A stretch of DNA of 49,893 nucleotides from Kineosporia sp. R_H_3 (GCF_002198675.1 NZ_MWLL01000204.1:5781-55673); one strand, 5' to 3'; positions 24,956 through 34,290 are shown, counted from the first letter of the stretch. The notes: generated from the letters alone by a model not told the origin. Numbers and translations: made by a program.

Positions 24956-26580
24956 GCCCGGCCGCCGCGGTCCAGGCGGGCCCGGGGCACGACGCCGCCC
25001 CGGTCGTCGACGTCCGCGACGCGTTCTGCCTGCATCCCGTCCCGGGCGGTGCGGTCGCCGCGCTGCGAGGGCTCACCCTCGCCGTCGCGGCCGGTGAGCG
25101 GGTCGTCGTCCACGGCCCGAACGGCTCGGGCAAGACGACCCTGCTGCGGGTCCTCGCCGGCGAGCAGCGGCTCTCCGCCGGGCGGGCCGTCGTCGCGGGC
25201 GTCGACGTCGGCGCCGCGACCGGTGACCTCGCGGCGTGGCGCGGCAGCCGGCTCGGGTGGGTCGACCAGTTCCCGGCCCGGACCCTGCGCCCGGAGCTGT
25301 CGGTCCTCGACAACGTCGCGCTCCAGCAGCGGCTCGCCGGCGTCCCCGGCGACGTCGCGCGGGACCGCTCGCGGGACCTGCTCGACCGGCTCGGCGTCGG
25401 CCCGCTCGCGGCCCGCACGACCGCGACGCTGTCGGGCGGCGAGGCGCAGCGGGTCGCGGTCTGCGCGGCCCTCGCGCACGGCCCGCGGCTCGTGCTCGCC
25501 GACGAGCCGAGCGGCCAGCTCGACGCGACGGCGGCCGAGCACGTGTACGACGCGCTCGCCGAGGCCGTCGCGGACGCCGGGGCCTGCCTCGTGCTCGTCA
25601 GCCACGACCGGCGGGCGGCGCGGGTCGCCGACCGGGTCGTCCGCATCCGCGACGGCCGGCTCAGCGAGACCTGGGTGCCGGGCGGCCCGGAGCGGCTCGT
25701 CGTCGACGACCGCGGCTGGGTCCGGCTGCCCGACGCCCTGCGGCACGGCGGGTCCGGGCTCGTCGAGGCGGCCACCGGCTCGGGCGGTGCGATCCGGCTC
25801 CAGCCGGTGCCCGCCGCCCCCGCCGTCGCCGATGCCCTGTCGGACGCCGCCCCGTCCGACGCCGCCCCGTCCGGCCCCTCGGCGGGAGACCACCGTGCGG
25901 TCGCCCGCGGATCCACCTCAGAGCGGGCTCCCGGGCAGGCGGACGCGGTCGCCGTCGCGTGCGGCGTGCGGAAGGCCTACGGGGACCGGGTCGTGCTCGC
26001 GGGCGTCGACCTCGAGGTGCGGGCCGGCCGGCTGCACGTCGTCCGCGGCCGGTCCGGCTCGGGCAAGAGCACCCTGCTGCGGGTGCTCCTCGGGCTCGAG
26101 CGGCCGGACGTGGGCTCGGTGCACCTCGACGGCGCGGTGCTCGCCGACCTCGACCGGGCCGGGCTCGCGGCGCTCCGGCGCCGGACGGCGGCCGTCGTCG
26201 GGCAGGACGTGCACCTCGCGGAGACCGTCGACGTGCGGACGAACCTCGAGCTCGCCCGGGCCGTGCGCGGCCAGGCTCCGGACGCCGCGCACGGCGACAC
26301 CGTGCTCGACGCCCTCGGCCTGCTCCCGCTCGCCGGCCGCGAGGTGCGCCTGCTCTCCGGCGGTGAGCGGCAGCGGACCGCGGTCGCCCGGGCGCTCGCG
26401 ACCGGCCCGCGGCTGCTCGTGCTCGACGAGCCGACCTCCCAGCTCGACGAGGCCTCGGCCGAGCGGCTCGCCGGGGCGCTGCGGGGCGCCGCGGCCGGCG
26501 GCTGCGCCGTCCTCGTCGCCAGCCACGACCCGGTGCTCGTCGCGGCGGCCGACGCGGTCGACGACCTCGAGGCCGGCTGA
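24952..26580 (+). CDS. Two LolD/MacB-type ATPases fused in one protein
   Basis: 542 residues with two nucleotide-binding domains. Domain 1 (about 20-235): Walker A GPNGSGKTT, signature LSGGEAQRV, Walker B LVLADEPSG. A linker of about 90 residues is rich in Ala, Pro, Asp and Ser. Domain 2 (about 325-542): GRSGSGKST, LSGGERQRT, LLVLDEPTS. The GTG start overlaps the permease stop (GTGA), so the two genes form one transport unit in which one long permease pairs with one double ATPase. The family moves lipids, antimicrobial peptides or drugs outward. If the permease frameshift is real, this ATPase would be orphaned. Confidence 0.88.
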   Translation: MSPAAAVQAGPGHDAAPVVDVRDAFCLHPVPGGAVAALRGLTLAVAAGERVVVHGPNGSGKTTLLRVLAGEQRLSAGRAVVAGVDVGAATGDLAAWRGSRLGWVDQFPARTLRPELSVLDNVALQQRLAGVPGDVARDRSRDLLDRLGVGPLAARTTATLSGGEAQRVAVCAALAHGPRLVLADEPSGQLDATAAEHVYDALAEAVADAGACLVLVSHDRRAARVADRVVRIRDGRLSETWVPGGPERLVVDDRGWVRLPDALRHGGSGLVEAATGSGGAIRLQPVPAAPAVADALSDAAPSDAAPSGPSAGDHRAVARGSTSERAPGQADAVAVACGVRKAYGDRVVLAGVDLEVRAGRLHVVRGRSGSGKSTLLRVLLGLERPDVGSVHLDGAVLADLDRAGLAALRRRTAAVVGQDVHLAETVDVRTNLELARAVRGQAPDAAHGDTVLDALGLLPLAGREVRLLSGGERQRTAVARALATGPRLLVLDEPTSQLDEASAERLAGALRGAAAGGCAVLVASHDPVLVAAADAVDDLEAG

Positions 26581-26605
26581 GACCAGGTCGTCCGGTGAGC
26601 GGGCG

Positions 26606-28279
26606 CTACGTCGCCTGGGTGTAGGCCCGGTCCCGGCCGGCGGCCTTCGCCGCGTAGAGCCGGGCGTCCGCCGTCGCGAGCAGGGTGTCGACGGCGTCCG
26701 CCGGACCGCTCGCGTGCCCCGCGCTCGCCGTGACCCGCAGGCCCGCGGCGAGCGGCTCCCAGTCGTGCCGGCGCAGGGCGTCGACCATCTCCCGGGCCCG
26801 GCCGGACAGGTCGTCGGTACCGTCGGGGCGGGCCAGCAGGGCGAACTCGTCGCCGCCGAGCCGGACGACGAGGTCGTCACCGCGCGCCGCGTCGGCGAGC
26901 AGCGCCCCGACGACCCGCAGCACCTTGTCCCCGACGGTGTGCCCGAAGGTGTCGTTGACCTGCTTGAAGGCGTCGAGGTCGAGCAGGACCACGGCCACCC
27001 GCCCGGCGTCGCCGTCGGCGCGGAGCTCCTCGAGGGCCTGGGTCCAGGCCCGGCGGCTGCCCAGACGGGTGAGCTCGTCGGTGAGCAGCTGGCGGCGCAG
27101 CGCCTCGCCGTCCCGCAGCGTGCCCGCCGCGACGAGCCGCGCCCGGGCCGCCGCGAGGACGTGGAGCCGGGCGTCCCAGCGCAGCCCGACGAGGTGCCGG
27201 GCGTAGCGGTGGGCGGGGGACTCCGGCGTCCCGAGGGCTGCCAGGCCCAGCGCGAGGTTGCGCGGGGTCGGGCCGTAGCCGTCGAAGCGCTCGACCGCGA
27301 GCGTGGCCTCGGCGGCGGCGCCCACGAGGTCGCCGCGGGCCCGCCGGGCCAGCGCCGCCGCGAGGTGCAGCAGCCCGCGGTAGCCCCGCCAGGTGCTGCG
27401 CCCGAGGGCCTCGTACAGCCCGGCCGGCACCTCGCACGCCTCCTCCGGGGCGTCCGGCCCGGCCGCGACGACCGTGAGCAGGTGGTCCTGGGCGGCGATC
27501 TCGAGCTGCCAGAGCTCCGGCAGCCGGCCGCGCGGCGCCGGGGCGGCGGCCGGCCTGCGCCGGGCGACGTCGCGGGCGTCCTCGTCCCGGCCCACCTCGA
27601 GGAGCGCGCACACGAGCGTGCAGTCGTTCTCCTGCCGGTTCATCGGGATGATCTTGCGGGTGAGGTCGACGACGACCTGCAGCGCGTCGTCGAGCGGCAG
27701 GGCGCAGGCCCGCTCCGCGCGGTCGTACATCTCGGCCTCGAGCTCCCACAGCTCGTACCGGTAGTAGGCCAGGCCGCACTCGACGTACGCGGCGGGCAGC
27801 TCGGCGGCCCGGGCCCCGAGCGCCGCGGGCCCGGCCCGCATCGCGTCGTCGAGCATGGCCACCGCCCGGGCGACCTCGCCCGGGAAGTCCTCGGCGAGCG
27901 AGCCCGGCTGCCCGCTCGCCACGAGGTTCTGCACCCGGCAGGCGATCGCCCGGGCGAGGAGGACCTCGTCGTCGCTGCGCGTCGCGGCGGCGAGCAGGGC
28001 GTCCGCCCGGTCCCGGATCTCCTGCGGCCCGGCCTCGGCGAGGGCGGCGCTGAGCAGCCGGCAGTCGAGCAGCTGCACGTGCACCTCGGGCCAGCCGCGC
28101 CGTTCGGCCTGCTCGGCCCAGCGCTCCAGCCGGACGACGGTCGGGCCCTGGTCGCGCAGGATCTGCAGGTTCTCCAGGGCGAGGTGGGAGGCGACCCACG
28201 CCTCGTACCGGTCCTCCGGCAGGTCGTCGGGCAGGTCGTCGGCGAGCGCGTCGGCGCGACCCCGCGGCTGCACGGACAT
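26606..28279 (-). CDS. Diguanylate cyclase (GGDEF) with helical repeat sensor region
   Basis: 557 residues. The first 380 or so form an alpha-helical, TPR-like region with no membrane segment. The C-terminal GGDEF domain (about 385-557) has the metal site VVLLDLDAFKQVNDTFGHTVGD and an intact active-site loop LGGDEFAL, so it should make cyclic di-GMP from two GTP in the cytoplasm. An RxxD inhibitory site is not obvious before GGDEF. It ends 25 bases from the convergent ABC gene and stands alone. Confidence 0.9.
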   Translation of the reverse strand: MSVQPRGRADALADDLPDDLPEDRYEAWVASHLALENLQILRDQGPTVVRLERWAEQAERRGWPEVHVQLLDCRLLSAALAEAGPQEIRDRADALLAAATRSDDEVLLARAIACRVQNLVASGQPGSLAEDFPGEVARAVAMLDDAMRAGPAALGARAAELPAAYVECGLAYYRYELWELEAEMYDRAERACALPLDDALQVVVDLTRKIIPMNRQENDCTLVCALLEVGRDEDARDVARRRPAAAPAPRGRLPELWQLEIAAQDHLLTVVAAGPDAPEEACEVPAGLYEALGRSTWRGYRGLLHLAAALARRARGDLVGAAAEATLAVERFDGYGPTPRNLALGLAALGTPESPAHRYARHLVGLRWDARLHVLAAARARLVAAGTLRDGEALRRQLLTDELTRLGSRRAWTQALEELRADGDAGRVAVVLLDLDAFKQVNDTFGHTVGDKVLRVVGALLADAARGDDLVVRLGGDEFALLARPDGTDDLSGRAREMVDALRRHDWEPLAAGLRVTASAGHASGPADAVDTLLATADARLYAAKAAGRDRAYTQAT

Positions 28280-28364
28280 CGACCTCCTCGCCTCCCCGCG
28301 ACAGTCCTGCCACCGGGGCCGCGAGCCTACGACGCGCGGCTGTGCTCCGTCCGGGCCCGGACGA

Positions 28365-29153
28365 TCATGCCAGGTCGACGATCACCGGTGCGTGGTCGCT
28401 CGCCCCCTTGCCCTTGCGCTCCTCGCGGTCGATGCGGGCGCCGGTGACCCGGGCGGCGAGCGCGGGGGAGCCGAGGACGAAGTCGATGCGCATCCCCTCG
28501 CGGCGCGGGAACCGCAGCTGGGTGTAGTCCCAGTAGGTGTAGACGCCGGGGCCGGGCGCGTGCGGGCGGACGACGTCCGTGAAGCCCGCGTCGACGACCG
28601 CGGCGAACGCCGCACGCTCGGGCGGCGACACGTGCGTCGACGTGGCGAACACCGACATGTCCCAGACGTCGTCGTCCTGCGGGGCGATGTTCCAGTCCCC
28701 GACGAGGGCGACCTGGGCGTCCGGCTCCGCGGCGAGCCAGCCGGCGCCGGCGTCCCGCAGCCGGGCCAGCCAGTCGAGCTTGTAGGCCAGGTGCGGGTCG
28801 TCGAGGGTGCGCCCGTTCGGCACGTAGAGGCTCCAGACCCGGACGCCGCCGCAGGTGGCGCCGAGCGCCCGCGCCTCGGGCGCGACCGGGTCGCCCCAGC
28901 CGGGCATCCCGGGGAAGCCCACGGTCACGTCGGCCAGCCCGACCCGGGACAGGATCGCCACGCCGTTCCACTGCGAGTGCCCGGCGTGGGCGACCTCGTA
29001 GCCCAGCCGCTCGAACCGCTCGCGCGGCACCTGCTCGTCCTTGCACTTGGTCTCCTGGAGCGCGACGACGTCGACGTCGCTGCGCTCCAGCCAGGCGACG
29101 ACCCGGTCGGCCCGGGCTCGCAGGGAGTTGACGTTCCAGGTCGCGAGGCGCAC
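28365..29153 (-). CDS. xthA: Exodeoxyribonuclease III
   Basis: 262 residues of the ExoIII/APE endonuclease family. All catalytic blocks are present: RLATWNVNSLRAR at the N-terminus, LQETK (metal Glu), SLYVPNGR, GDWNIAP, MRIDFVLGSP and SDHAPV at the end. The enzyme cuts AP sites and degrades duplex DNA 3' to 5' in base-excision repair. A GTG start places the first strand exactly at the family N-terminus. It is divergent from an SDR gene with a perfect 18-bp palindrome between them. Confidence 0.95.
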   Translation of the reverse strand: MRLATWNVNSLRARADRVVAWLERSDVDVVALQETKCKDEQVPRERFERLGYEVAHAGHSQWNGVAILSRVGLADVTVGFPGMPGWGDPVAPEARALGATCGGVRVWSLYVPNGRTLDDPHLAYKLDWLARLRDAGAGWLAAEPDAQVALVGDWNIAPQDDDVWDMSVFATSTHVSPPERAAFAAVVDAGFTDVVRPHAPGPGVYTYWDYTQLRFPRREGMRIDFVLGSPALAARVTGARIDREERKGKGASDHAPVIVDLA

Positions 29154-29195
29154 GCCGCGAGGCTACCCGCCGACCCCGACGGTCCCGGACGACCG

Positions 29196-29213
29196 TGCCA
29201 ACGATCGTTGGCA
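29196..29213. promoter_or_regulatory. Perfect 18-bp palindrome between xthA and an SDR gene
   Basis: TGCCAACGATCGTTGGCA is its own reverse complement. It lies 42 bp from the SDR start and 43 bp from the xthA start. This is the size, symmetry and position of a TetR- or LacI-type operator. No cognate regulator gene is adjacent. A weaker 6-bp inverted repeat (ACGGTC/GACCGT) overlaps its left edge. Confidence 0.6.
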
Positions 29214-29254
29214 TCGACGTGTCGACCGTGCGTGATGCGGCCTAGAGTGCGCCC

Positions 29255-30055
29255 ATGCCGACTCCGAGCACCGGTCGCCCCGTCGCCCTCGTCACCGGCG
29301 CCACCGCCGGCATCGGCAACGCGTTCGCCCGCCGGCTCGCCGCCGACGGCCACGACCTCGTGCTCGTCGCGCGGGACGCCGTCCGGCTCGGCGAGGTGAA
29401 GGAGCAGCTGCGTGCGGCGCACGGCGTCGAGGTCGAGGTCATCTCGGCCGACCTCACCGACCGGGTGCAGCTCGAGCGGGTGGCCGACCGGGTCCGGGAC
29501 GCCGCCCGGCCGGTCGACGTCCTCGTCAACAACGCCGGCTTCGGGCCCAAGCAGCGGATCCACGAGGGGGACTTGGACGTCGAGGAACGGCTCGTCGCGA
29601 TCATGGTGACCGCCGTCCTCGTGCTGACCCACGCCGCCCTGCCCGGCATGGTCGCCCGCGGTCGCGGCACGGTCGTCACCGTCTCCTCCGTCGCCGGCTT
29701 CATGCCGGGCGGCACGTACTCGGCGGCCAAGGCCTGGGCCACGACGTTCACCGCGTCGGTCGCCGCGCAGACGGCCGGGACGGGCGTGCGGGCCGTCGCG
29801 CTGTGCCCCGGCTTCGTCCGCACCGAGTTCCACCAGCGCGCCGGCCTGACGATGACGTCGATGCCGGCCTGGGCCTGGCTCGACGCCGACGCGCTCGTCG
29901 ACGCCTGCCTGCGGGACGTCGCGAAGGGCAAGGTCGTCAGCGTCCCGAGCGTCCGCTACAAGGCGGCCGTCCTCGCGCTGCGGCACATGCCCCTGGCGCT
30001 GCAGCAGCGGATCGGGCGCAACCGGGCGGGTCGTCGGGCGGCGGACAAGGTCTGA
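29255..30055 (+). CDS. Short-chain dehydrogenase/reductase
   Basis: 266 residues. NADP(H)-type motif TGATAGIG at 14-21 followed by a basic residue pattern (VARD), NNAG at about 92, and catalytic Tyr155-Lys159 (YSAAK). The C-terminal extension (VRYKAAVLALRHMPLALQQRIGRNRAGRRA) is basic and amphipathic, as in DltE-like and membrane-associated SDRs. Substrate unknown. It is a single gene, divergent from xthA and probably controlled by the palindrome between them. Confidence 0.88.
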   Translation: MPTPSTGRPVALVTGATAGIGNAFARRLAADGHDLVLVARDAVRLGEVKEQLRAAHGVEVEVISADLTDRVQLERVADRVRDAARPVDVLVNNAGFGPKQRIHEGDLDVEERLVAIMVTAVLVLTHAALPGMVARGRGTVVTVSSVAGFMPGGTYSAAKAWATTFTASVAAQTAGTGVRAVALCPGFVRTEFHQRAGLTMTSMPAWAWLDADALVDACLRDVAKGKVVSVPSVRYKAAVLALRHMPLALQQRIGRNRAGRRAADKV

Positions 30056-30282
30056 GCCCGCCGGGTGCCCCGGGCGGTCACCGAACGCATCGCGACGGCG
30101 CCCCGGAACGGCGTGTCGGCGACGGGATGTGATCGATCTCAGGTGTTCGTCGTAAAGGTCCGGAACTCTCCATCACCCAGCGGGTGCATGGCGTAACGTC
30201 CCGCTCACTGCAGGCGCTGTGTCCTACGAGGACGCGGCGTAGCGCTCTGAGCAGGCAGGGCATCCGGGGAGGGCGGACGACG

Positions 30283-32094
30283 GTGGCACCACGAGGTCGG
30301 ACCCGGCGGGCCCGCGTCGTCGCCGCCGTGTGCCTCGGTGTCGTGGCCCTCACGGGTGCCGGCCCCGCCGCCCCGGACCGTGCCGCCCCGGACCGCTCCG
30401 CCGCCGCGCCGTCCGCCGCCTCGGTCCGGCTCGTCGTCCTCGCGACGGGCCCGGTCGCGGACGCCGAGCGCGCCGTCCGCGCCGCAGGCGCGCGGGTGGT
30501 CGCCGTCCAGCACGCGGTGGGCTCGGTCGTCGCCGACGTCCCCGCGGCCCGGGCGGGGGACGTCGCGGCGCGCATCGCGGCCGCCCCCGGCGTCGGGTCC
30601 GTGTCGCCGGACCGCACCCTCCGGGCGATGTCGCTCGGCACCGACTCCGCCGGGCAACGGGGTTCGATGAAGCTCGTCGCCGACGTCGTCGGGGCCCGGC
30701 CGCTGTGGCGGCGCGGCATCACCGGCGCGGGGGTCGGCGTCGCGCTCATCGACACCGGGGTCGCACCGGTCGAGGGCCTGCTCGGCGCGGACAAGGTCGT
30801 CGTCGGGCCGGACCTGTCGTTCGAGTCGCAGAACCGCAACCTGCGCAACCTCGACACCTACGGCCACGGCACGCACATGGCCGGGATCATCGCCGGCCGC
30901 GAGGGCCCGCGCAGCGACGGCGCGACGTACGCGGCCTCGACCGACCGCTTCCTCGGCGTCGCCCCGGACGCGACGCTCGTGAGCCTCAAGCTCGCCGACC
31001 GCTACGGCGCCGTCGACGTCAGCCAGGTCATCGCCGCGATCGACTGGGTCGTCCAGCACCGGGACGACACCGGGGTCCGGATCCGCGTCATCAACCTCTC
31101 CTTCGGCACGCCGAGCCAGCAGGCCCCGTGGCAGGACCCGCTCGCCTACGCCGCCGAGGTCGCGACCCGCTACGGCATCACCGTCGTCGCGGCCGCGGGC
31201 AACAACGGCGCCAACGGCTACGGCCTCAACGACCCCGCCTACAACCGCAACGTCCTCGCCGTCGGGGCGACGAACACCGTCGGGACCGAGAGCACCGACG
31301 ACGACCGGGTGCCGTGGTTCTCCGCGCGCCGCGGCGGTGCCGCCTGGTGGCGCACGCCGGACGTCGTCGCCCCCGGCTCGGGCATCGTCAGCCTGCGGGT
31401 CCCCGGCAGCTGGATCTCCGACAGCAACCCGGCGGCCCGGGTCGGCCGGTACGGCATCCGCGGCAGCGGGACCTCGCAGTCCGCGGCCGTCGTCAGCGGG
31501 GCCGTGGCGCTGCTGCTCCAGCAGCGCCCGTGGCTGCAGCCGGCCCAGGTGAAGTGGCTGCTCATGCAGACGGCCGTCGGTCTGCCGACCGAGGGCGAGG
31601 ACTCCGAGGGCTCGGGGAGCATCGACGTCGAGCGCGCCGCCGCGACGTGGTGGGTCGGTTCCGCCGAGACGTCCTACGGGCGCGGCCGCGGCTCGCTCGA
31701 GCGGGCGCGCGGCGGGATCCACGTGACGGACGGCGACGCGGCGCTGACCGGCGAGCAGGACGTCATGCTCCAGCCGTGGTCGGGGCAGACCGCCTGGCCG
31801 ACGTCGACGGCGAGCATGTGGTCGTGGGACGGGTCCTGGAACGGCGCCCCGTGGACCGGGACGGGCTTCGCCGCGGACGGCGGCCCGAGCGGCACCTGGA
31901 CAGGCCGCACCTGGACCGGGCGCACGTGGACCGGGCGCACCTGGTCGGGCCGGACCTGGACGGGGCGGACCTGGACCGACGCGACCTGGGACCCGGCGAC
32001 CGACGGCTGGGTCGCCTCGACCTGGCCGCCGCAGCAGGACGACGACGAGTTCGCCGGCAAGGTCTGGGGCACCGCCAGCTGGGACGGCCGCTGA
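30283..32094 (+). CDS. Secreted S8 subtilisin-like peptidase with C-terminal TWTGR repeats
   Basis: 603 residues from GTG 30283 (GGGGAGGG about 9 bases upstream; an ATG 99 bases earlier is less likely). Signal peptide at about 8-30, an inhibitor-like propeptide (about 45-115), then the S8 domain with the triad Asp157 (ALIDTGV), His195 (YGHGTHMAG) and Ser398 (GSGTSQSAA). The last 150 residues are Trp-rich and contain tandem TWTGR units. No transmembrane anchor or sortase signal is visible, so it is probably secreted; the Trp/Gly repeats may bind wall polymers (inference). It stands alone between an SDR gene and pyrE. Confidence 0.9.
   Translation: MAPRGRTRRARVVAAVCLGVVALTGAGPAAPDRAAPDRSAAAPSAASVRLVVLATGPVADAERAVRAAGARVVAVQHAVGSVVADVPAARAGDVAARIAAAPGVGSVSPDRTLRAMSLGTDSAGQRGSMKLVADVVGARPLWRRGITGAGVGVALIDTGVAPVEGLLGADKVVVGPDLSFESQNRNLRNLDTYGHGTHMAGIIAGREGPRSDGATYAASTDRFLGVAPDATLVSLKLADRYGAVDVSQVIAAIDWVVQHRDDTGVRIRVINLSFGTPSQQAPWQDPLAYAAEVATRYGITVVAAAGNNGANGYGLNDPAYNRNVLAVGATNTVGTESTDDDRVPWFSARRGGAAWWRTPDVVAPGSGIVSLRVPGSWISDSNPAARVGRYGIRGSGTSQSAAVVSGAVALLLQQRPWLQPAQVKWLLMQTAVGLPTEGEDSEGSGSIDVERAAATWWVGSAETSYGRGRGSLERARGGIHVTDGDAALTGEQDVMLQPWSGQTAWPTSTASMWSWDGSWNGAPWTGTGFAADGGPSGTWTGRTWTGRTWTGRTWSGRTWTGRTWTDATWDPATDGWVASTWPPQQDDDEFAGKVWGTASWDGR
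31894..31983 (+). repeat. 15-bp tandem repeat coding TWTGR in the peptidase tail
   Basis: Six consecutive 15-base units translate as TWTGR, TWTGR, TWTGR, TWSGR, TWTGR and the diverged TWTDA. Third positions vary between units while the amino acids stay the same, so the protein repeat is under selection. Confidence 0.85.
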
Positions 32095-32161
32095 CCGCCC
32101 GCGTGTCCGACCGGCGGGCGCACCCCGTGCGGCGACCCGGGCGCCCCCTAGGGTGAGCACC

Positions 32162-32734
32162 ATGACCGCGACCACCGGATCCGTCGACACCGACCGCGCC
32201 GCGCTGCTCGGGCTCGTCAAGGACCTGGCCGTCGTCCACGGCCGGGTCACGCTGTCGAGCGGCCGGGAGGCCGACTACTACGTCGACCTGCGCCGCATCA
32301 CGCTGCACGCGACCGCCGCCCCGCTCGTCGGCCGGGTCCTGCTCGACCTCGTCTCGGACTGGGACTTCGAGGCGACCGGCGGCCTCACCATGGGCGCCGA
32401 CCCGGTCGCCGCCGCGATCCTGCACGCCGCCGCCGCGCAGGGCCGCACCGTCGACGCGTTCGTCGTCCGCAAGCAGGGCAAGGCGCACGGCCTCCAGCGC
32501 CAGATCGAGGGCCCGGACGTCGCGGGCCGCCGCGTCGTCGCCGTCGAGGACACCTCGACGACGGGCGGGTCCGTCCTCACCGCGGTCGAGGCGCTGCGCG
32601 CCGCAGGTGCACTGGTCGTCGGCGTCGCGGTCATCGTCGACCGCGGCACCGGCGCCCGCGAGGCGATCGAGGCGGAGGGGCTGCCCTACCGGGCGGCGTT
32701 CGACCTGACCGACCTCGGCCTCGCCGCCCAGTAG
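32162..32734 (+). CDS. pyrE: Orotate phosphoribosyltransferase
   Basis: 190 residues. The PRPP-binding loop VVAVEDTSTTGGS (about 125-137) carries the two acidic residues and the TTGG turn of PRTases. The N-terminal block LSSGREADYYVDLRRITLHA and the mobile loop VRKQGKAHGLQRQIEG are the OPRT signatures. It makes OMP from orotate and PRPP in pyrimidine synthesis. ATG 32162 was preferred to GTG 32153 because of spacing from an AGGG site. It stands apart from the other pyr genes, as is common in actinobacteria. Confidence 0.92.
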   Translation: MTATTGSVDTDRAALLGLVKDLAVVHGRVTLSSGREADYYVDLRRITLHATAAPLVGRVLLDLVSDWDFEATGGLTMGADPVAAAILHAAAAQGRTVDAFVVRKQGKAHGLQRQIEGPDVAGRRVVAVEDTSTTGGSVLTAVEALRAAGALVVGVAVIVDRGTGAREAIEAEGLPYRAAFDLTDLGLAAQ

Positions 32735-32748
32735 AGACCGCTCCGCCC

Positions 32749-33342
32749 GTGGAACCGGCCGCCGTCGCCGCGCTCGCGGTCCTCGTCGTGCTGCTCGGGG
32801 GGACGACGCTGTGGCTGTACGGCGCATACAACGGCCTGCTCGGGCTGCGCCGGCTCGTCGAGCGCACCTGGGAGCAGGTCGACGACGAGCTGCGGCGCCG
32901 TCACGACCTCGTGCCGAACCTGCTCGCCGTCGTCCGCGGCCGCACCCGGCCCGCGGACGCCGGGGCCGCCGCGGCCGTCGACACGGTCGTCGCCGCGCTC
33001 GCCGCGGCCCGGGCCGCCGGGCCGGCCGTCCCCGAGCGCGCCGCCGCCGAACGTGCGCTCTCCCAGGCGCTCGAGAGCCTCTTCGGGGTCGCCGACCGGC
33101 ACCCGGCGCTGCGCGCCGAGGAGTCCTACCTCGCGCTGCGCCGCGAGCTCACCGACATCCAGGGCCGGGCGACCGCGGCCCGCCGCCTCTACAACGCCAA
33201 CGTCTCCCGGCTCGACACCCGCCGGGCGACCTTCCCGGCCGGGGTCGTCGCCCGGCTCGTCGGCGTCCGGCACGCGGAGGCCGCGGGCTCGCTGAGCGCC
33301 GACCCGCGGACCGCCGGGATCGACGTCCACGGCGGCGCCTGA
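32749..33342 (+). CDS. LemA-family membrane protein
   Basis: 197 residues. One N-terminal transmembrane helix (AAVAALAVLVVLLGGTTLWLYGAYN) precedes the LemA core: LRRLVERTWEQVDDELRRRHDLVPNLLAVV, then long helices, and the motif RRLYNANVSRLDTRRATFPAGVVARL. In LemA proteins this helical domain faces outside; the function is not established. It lies 14 bases after pyrE on the same strand and converges closely on pheA. Confidence 0.85.
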   Translation: MEPAAVAALAVLVVLLGGTTLWLYGAYNGLLGLRRLVERTWEQVDDELRRRHDLVPNLLAVVRGRTRPADAGAAAAVDTVVAALAAARAAGPAVPERAAAERALSQALESLFGVADRHPALRAEESYLALRRELTDIQGRATAARRLYNANVSRLDTRRATFPAGVVARLVGVRHAEAAGSLSADPRTAGIDVHGGA

Positions 33343-33355
33343 GGCCGGGACCGGC

Positions 33356-34279
33356 TCAGGGGCGCGGGTTCGGGCGCAGCGTCCGGTTCTCGGCCGGTTC
33401 GGCGATCTCGGCGCGGAACGGGCTCGCCGGGTAGGTGCCGAGGACCCGCAGGTACGCCGAGAAGAACGCGAGCTCCTCGAGGGCGAGCGCGAGCGGGGTG
33501 TCCTTCGGGTGGCCCTCGACGTCGGCGTAGAACTGCGTCGCGAAGAACGTGCCGCCGAGCTGGTAGCTCTCGAGCTTCGTCATGTTGACGCCGTTCGTCG
33601 CGAAGCCGCCCATCGCCTTGTAGAGCGCGGCCGGCACGTTCCGGACCCGGAAGACGAACGTCGTGATGACGGGCCCGTCGGACTGCGGCGGCTCGTGCGG
33701 CTCGCGGGCGAGGACGACGAACCGGGTCGTGTTGTGGTGCTCGTCCTCGACGTCCTCGGCGAGGATCTCCAGGCCGTAGAGCTCCGCGGCGATCCGGGGC
33801 GCGAGCGCGGCGACCGTCGGGTCGCCCAGGGCCGCGACCTCGCGGGCGGCGCCCGCGGTGTCGTCCGCGACGATCGCGCGCCAGCCGTGCTCGCGGATGA
33901 GCCGGCGGCACTGGCCGAGCGCGTGGGTGTGGCTGCGCACCGTCCGGACCTGGTCGATCGTCGTCCCCGGCACGACCATGAGCTGGAAGTGGATCGGCAT
34001 GAAGTGCTCGCCGACGATGTGCAGCCCCGAGTCGGGCAGCAGGTGGTGGATGTCCGCGACCCGGCCGGCGATCGAGTTCTCGATGGGGATCATCGCGAGG
34101 TCGACGTCCCCGCTCGTCATCGCGGCGAAGGCGTCCTCGAACGTCGCGCACGGCACGGTCTCGAGGCCGGGGTAGACCTCACGGGCCGCGGCGTCGGAGT
34201 TCGCGCCCGGCTCGCCCTGGTAGGCGATCCGGGTCGGCGCGGCGCTGCCGCCGTCGTTCTCGGGCTCGTTCTCTGGCAC
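33356..34279 (-). CDS. pheA: Prephenate dehydratase
   Basis: 307 residues. The PDT domain starts at RIAYQGEPGANSDAA and contains MIPIENSIAGRV and the catalytic NTTRFVVLA motif (TRF). A C-terminal ACT domain (about 205-285) carries NMTKLESYQLGGTFF, the phenylalanine-binding ESRP-like segment. The enzyme converts prephenate to phenylpyruvate and is inhibited by phenylalanine through ACT. It is the monofunctional type, without a chorismate mutase domain, as is usual in actinobacteria. Confidence 0.95.
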   Translation of the reverse strand: MPENEPENDGGSAAPTRIAYQGEPGANSDAAAREVYPGLETVPCATFEDAFAAMTSGDVDLAMIPIENSIAGRVADIHHLLPDSGLHIVGEHFMPIHFQLMVVPGTTIDQVRTVRSHTHALGQCRRLIREHGWRAIVADDTAGAAREVAALGDPTVAALAPRIAAELYGLEILAEDVEDEHHNTTRFVVLAREPHEPPQSDGPVITTFVFRVRNVPAALYKAMGGFATNGVNMTKLESYQLGGTFFATQFYADVEGHPKDTPLALALEELAFFSAYLRVLGTYPASPFRAEIAEPAENRTLRPNPRP

Positions 34280-34290
34280 GGACGGACAGC

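Noticed and set aside
30120-30182. CRP/GlxR-like site (TGTGATCGATCTCA) and an ECF-type GGAACT element before the subtilase
   Set aside because: Only one half-site matches well, and the -10 spacing for the ECF element does not fit. Too weak to annotate.
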